Shown here piece after piece: positions 4,725-5,233 of a stretch of DNA of 5,233 nucleotides. The notes beneath the pieces are model-generated. The model searched no databases and was not told the DNA's origin. It saw only the letters and a program-made list of their open reading frames with translations. Numbering within the stretch: the stretch's first letter is position 1; each line of letters starts with the position of its first letter. Where the stretch lies: the NCBI GenBank assembly GCA_027038805.1, contig JALWGO010000038.1:1-5233 (forward strand). Direction: 5' to 3'. Position numbers and translations under genes: made by a program. Origin of the DNA: Thermoprotei archaeon (GTDB lineage: Archaea; Thermoproteota; Thermoprotei_A; Sulfolobales; WANQ01).

Positions 4725-5233
4725 ATGTTAAGAGATTTATGGGGTAGACCTCTAACAACATTGAGGATTAATGTTACAAGTAAATGCAATTTCTCATGCA
4801 TATTTTGCCATAGGGAAGGAGAAAAAGAACCTTGGAATAAGGAGGACTTAGAGTTAGATGATTTCGCAGTAATAGCTGAGGCTGCTTATCGTGTAGGTAT
4901 TAGGAGGTTCAAACTAACAGGTGGCGAACCCCTTGTTAGAAAGGATATAGTGAAAGTTGTTAAAATTATAAACAAGCATGGTCGACCTAGAGATTTATCA
5001 ATGACAACCAATGGTAGTCTCCTAGAAGAATTTGCCGAAGCATTAAGAGAAGCCGGGCTGCGGCGTGTTAATGTAAGCCTACATAGCCTTCACCCCAAGA
5101 GGTTCGAATACATAACTGGGCGAAGAATGCTGGATAGAGTAGTTAGAGGAATAAGAAAAGCAAAAGATGCTGGAATGTCTATTAAGATAAATACAGTAGT
5201 ACTCAAGGGATTTAATAGAAGAGAGTTGGAGAG
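4725..5233 (+). CDS. moaA: GTP 3',8-cyclase MoaA, 5' part
   Basis: This radical-SAM enzyme turns GTP into 3',8-cyclo-7,8-dihydro-GTP, the first step of molybdopterin synthesis. In hyperthermophilic archaea the pathway often feeds tungsten enzymes. The visible 169 residues hold the N-terminal half of the barrel. The [4Fe-4S]/SAM motif is CNFSCIFC (C21, C25, C28) followed by HREGE, typical of archaeal MoaA. LTGGEPLVR (64-72) is the SAM-binding GGE segment, with MTTNGS and SLHSLHPKRF further on and NTVVLKGFN near the cut end. The second cluster and the C-terminal GG tail fall beyond the window. ATG at 4725 gives the usual MLRDLWGRP opening. An in-frame ATG at 4710 would add five residues, and a stop at 4704 closes off anything further upstream. 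It was identified by reading the frame through the window end. Confidence 0.95.
   Translation, partial: MLRDLWGRPLTTLRINVTSKCNFSCIFCHREGEKEPWNKEDLELDDFAVIAEAAYRVGIRRFKLTGGEPLVRKDIVKVVKIINKHGRPRDLSMTTNGSLLEEFAEALREAGLRRVNVSLHSLHPKRFEYITGRRMLDRVVRGIRKAKDAGMSIKINTVVLKGFNRRELE

Noticed and set aside
4598..4801. A 67-codon minus-strand reading frame across the moaA start
   Set aside because: It overlaps the start of moaA on the opposite strand and runs over the divergent promoter region. Its composition shows no recognisable domain.
1..5233. Insertion sequence, CRISPR array, defence system or rRNA/tRNA genes
   Set aside because: I saw no transposase motifs, regularly spaced direct repeats, defence-type enzymes or structural RNA signatures on either strand.

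Overview
The window looks like chromosomal DNA from a hyperthermophilic crenarchaeon, probably near the Desulfurococcales. This rests on the A+T-rich sequence, heavy use of AGA/AGG and ATA codons, archaeal-type promoters (TTTTTAA-like TATA boxes), TTG and GTG starts beside GGTGA-type ribosome binding sites, and protein families that are archaea-specific (GTP cyclohydrolase III, archaeal riboflavin synthase, DUF2208). No species can be named from the sequence alone.

Positions 1-2526 (minus strand) hold a riboflavin biosynthesis operon, transcribed ribB > ribC > ribH > arfA. ArfA opens the GTP to form the first pyrimidine intermediate. RibB makes the four-carbon donor from ribulose 5-phosphate. 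RibH joins the two branches into 6,7-dimethyl-8-ribityllumazine. RibC dismutates that into riboflavin. The formamide hydrolase, reductase, deaminase and riboflavin kinase steps are not encoded here. A good TATA box lies just upstream of ribB, and a second possible promoter with a TAGTA/TACTA palindrome lies in the ribC-ribH gap.

Positions 2529-3416 (minus) encode an unrecognised exported, Asn-rich, C-terminally anchored protein. A 61-bp divergent promoter region separates it from a plus-strand gene (3478-4263) for a four-helix membrane protein that I place in DUF2208.

Positions 4296-4553 (minus) encode a small zinc-ribbon protein. It is divergent from moaA (plus, from 4725, cut by the window end), the radical-SAM GTP 3',8-cyclase that starts molybdopterin/tungstopterin synthesis. 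The region between them holds two identical outward-facing TATA-like arms flanking an imperfect dyad. This is the most striking non-coding structure in the window and suggests that the zinc-ribbon gene and moaA are controlled together.

The genes are mostly recognisable metabolic ones. I see no mobile element, CRISPR array, tRNA or rRNA, and no clear sign of a wholly new system. The least explained items are the exported protein, the DUF2208 protein and the zinc-ribbon/moaA control region. No intergenic stretch exceeds about 170 bases.
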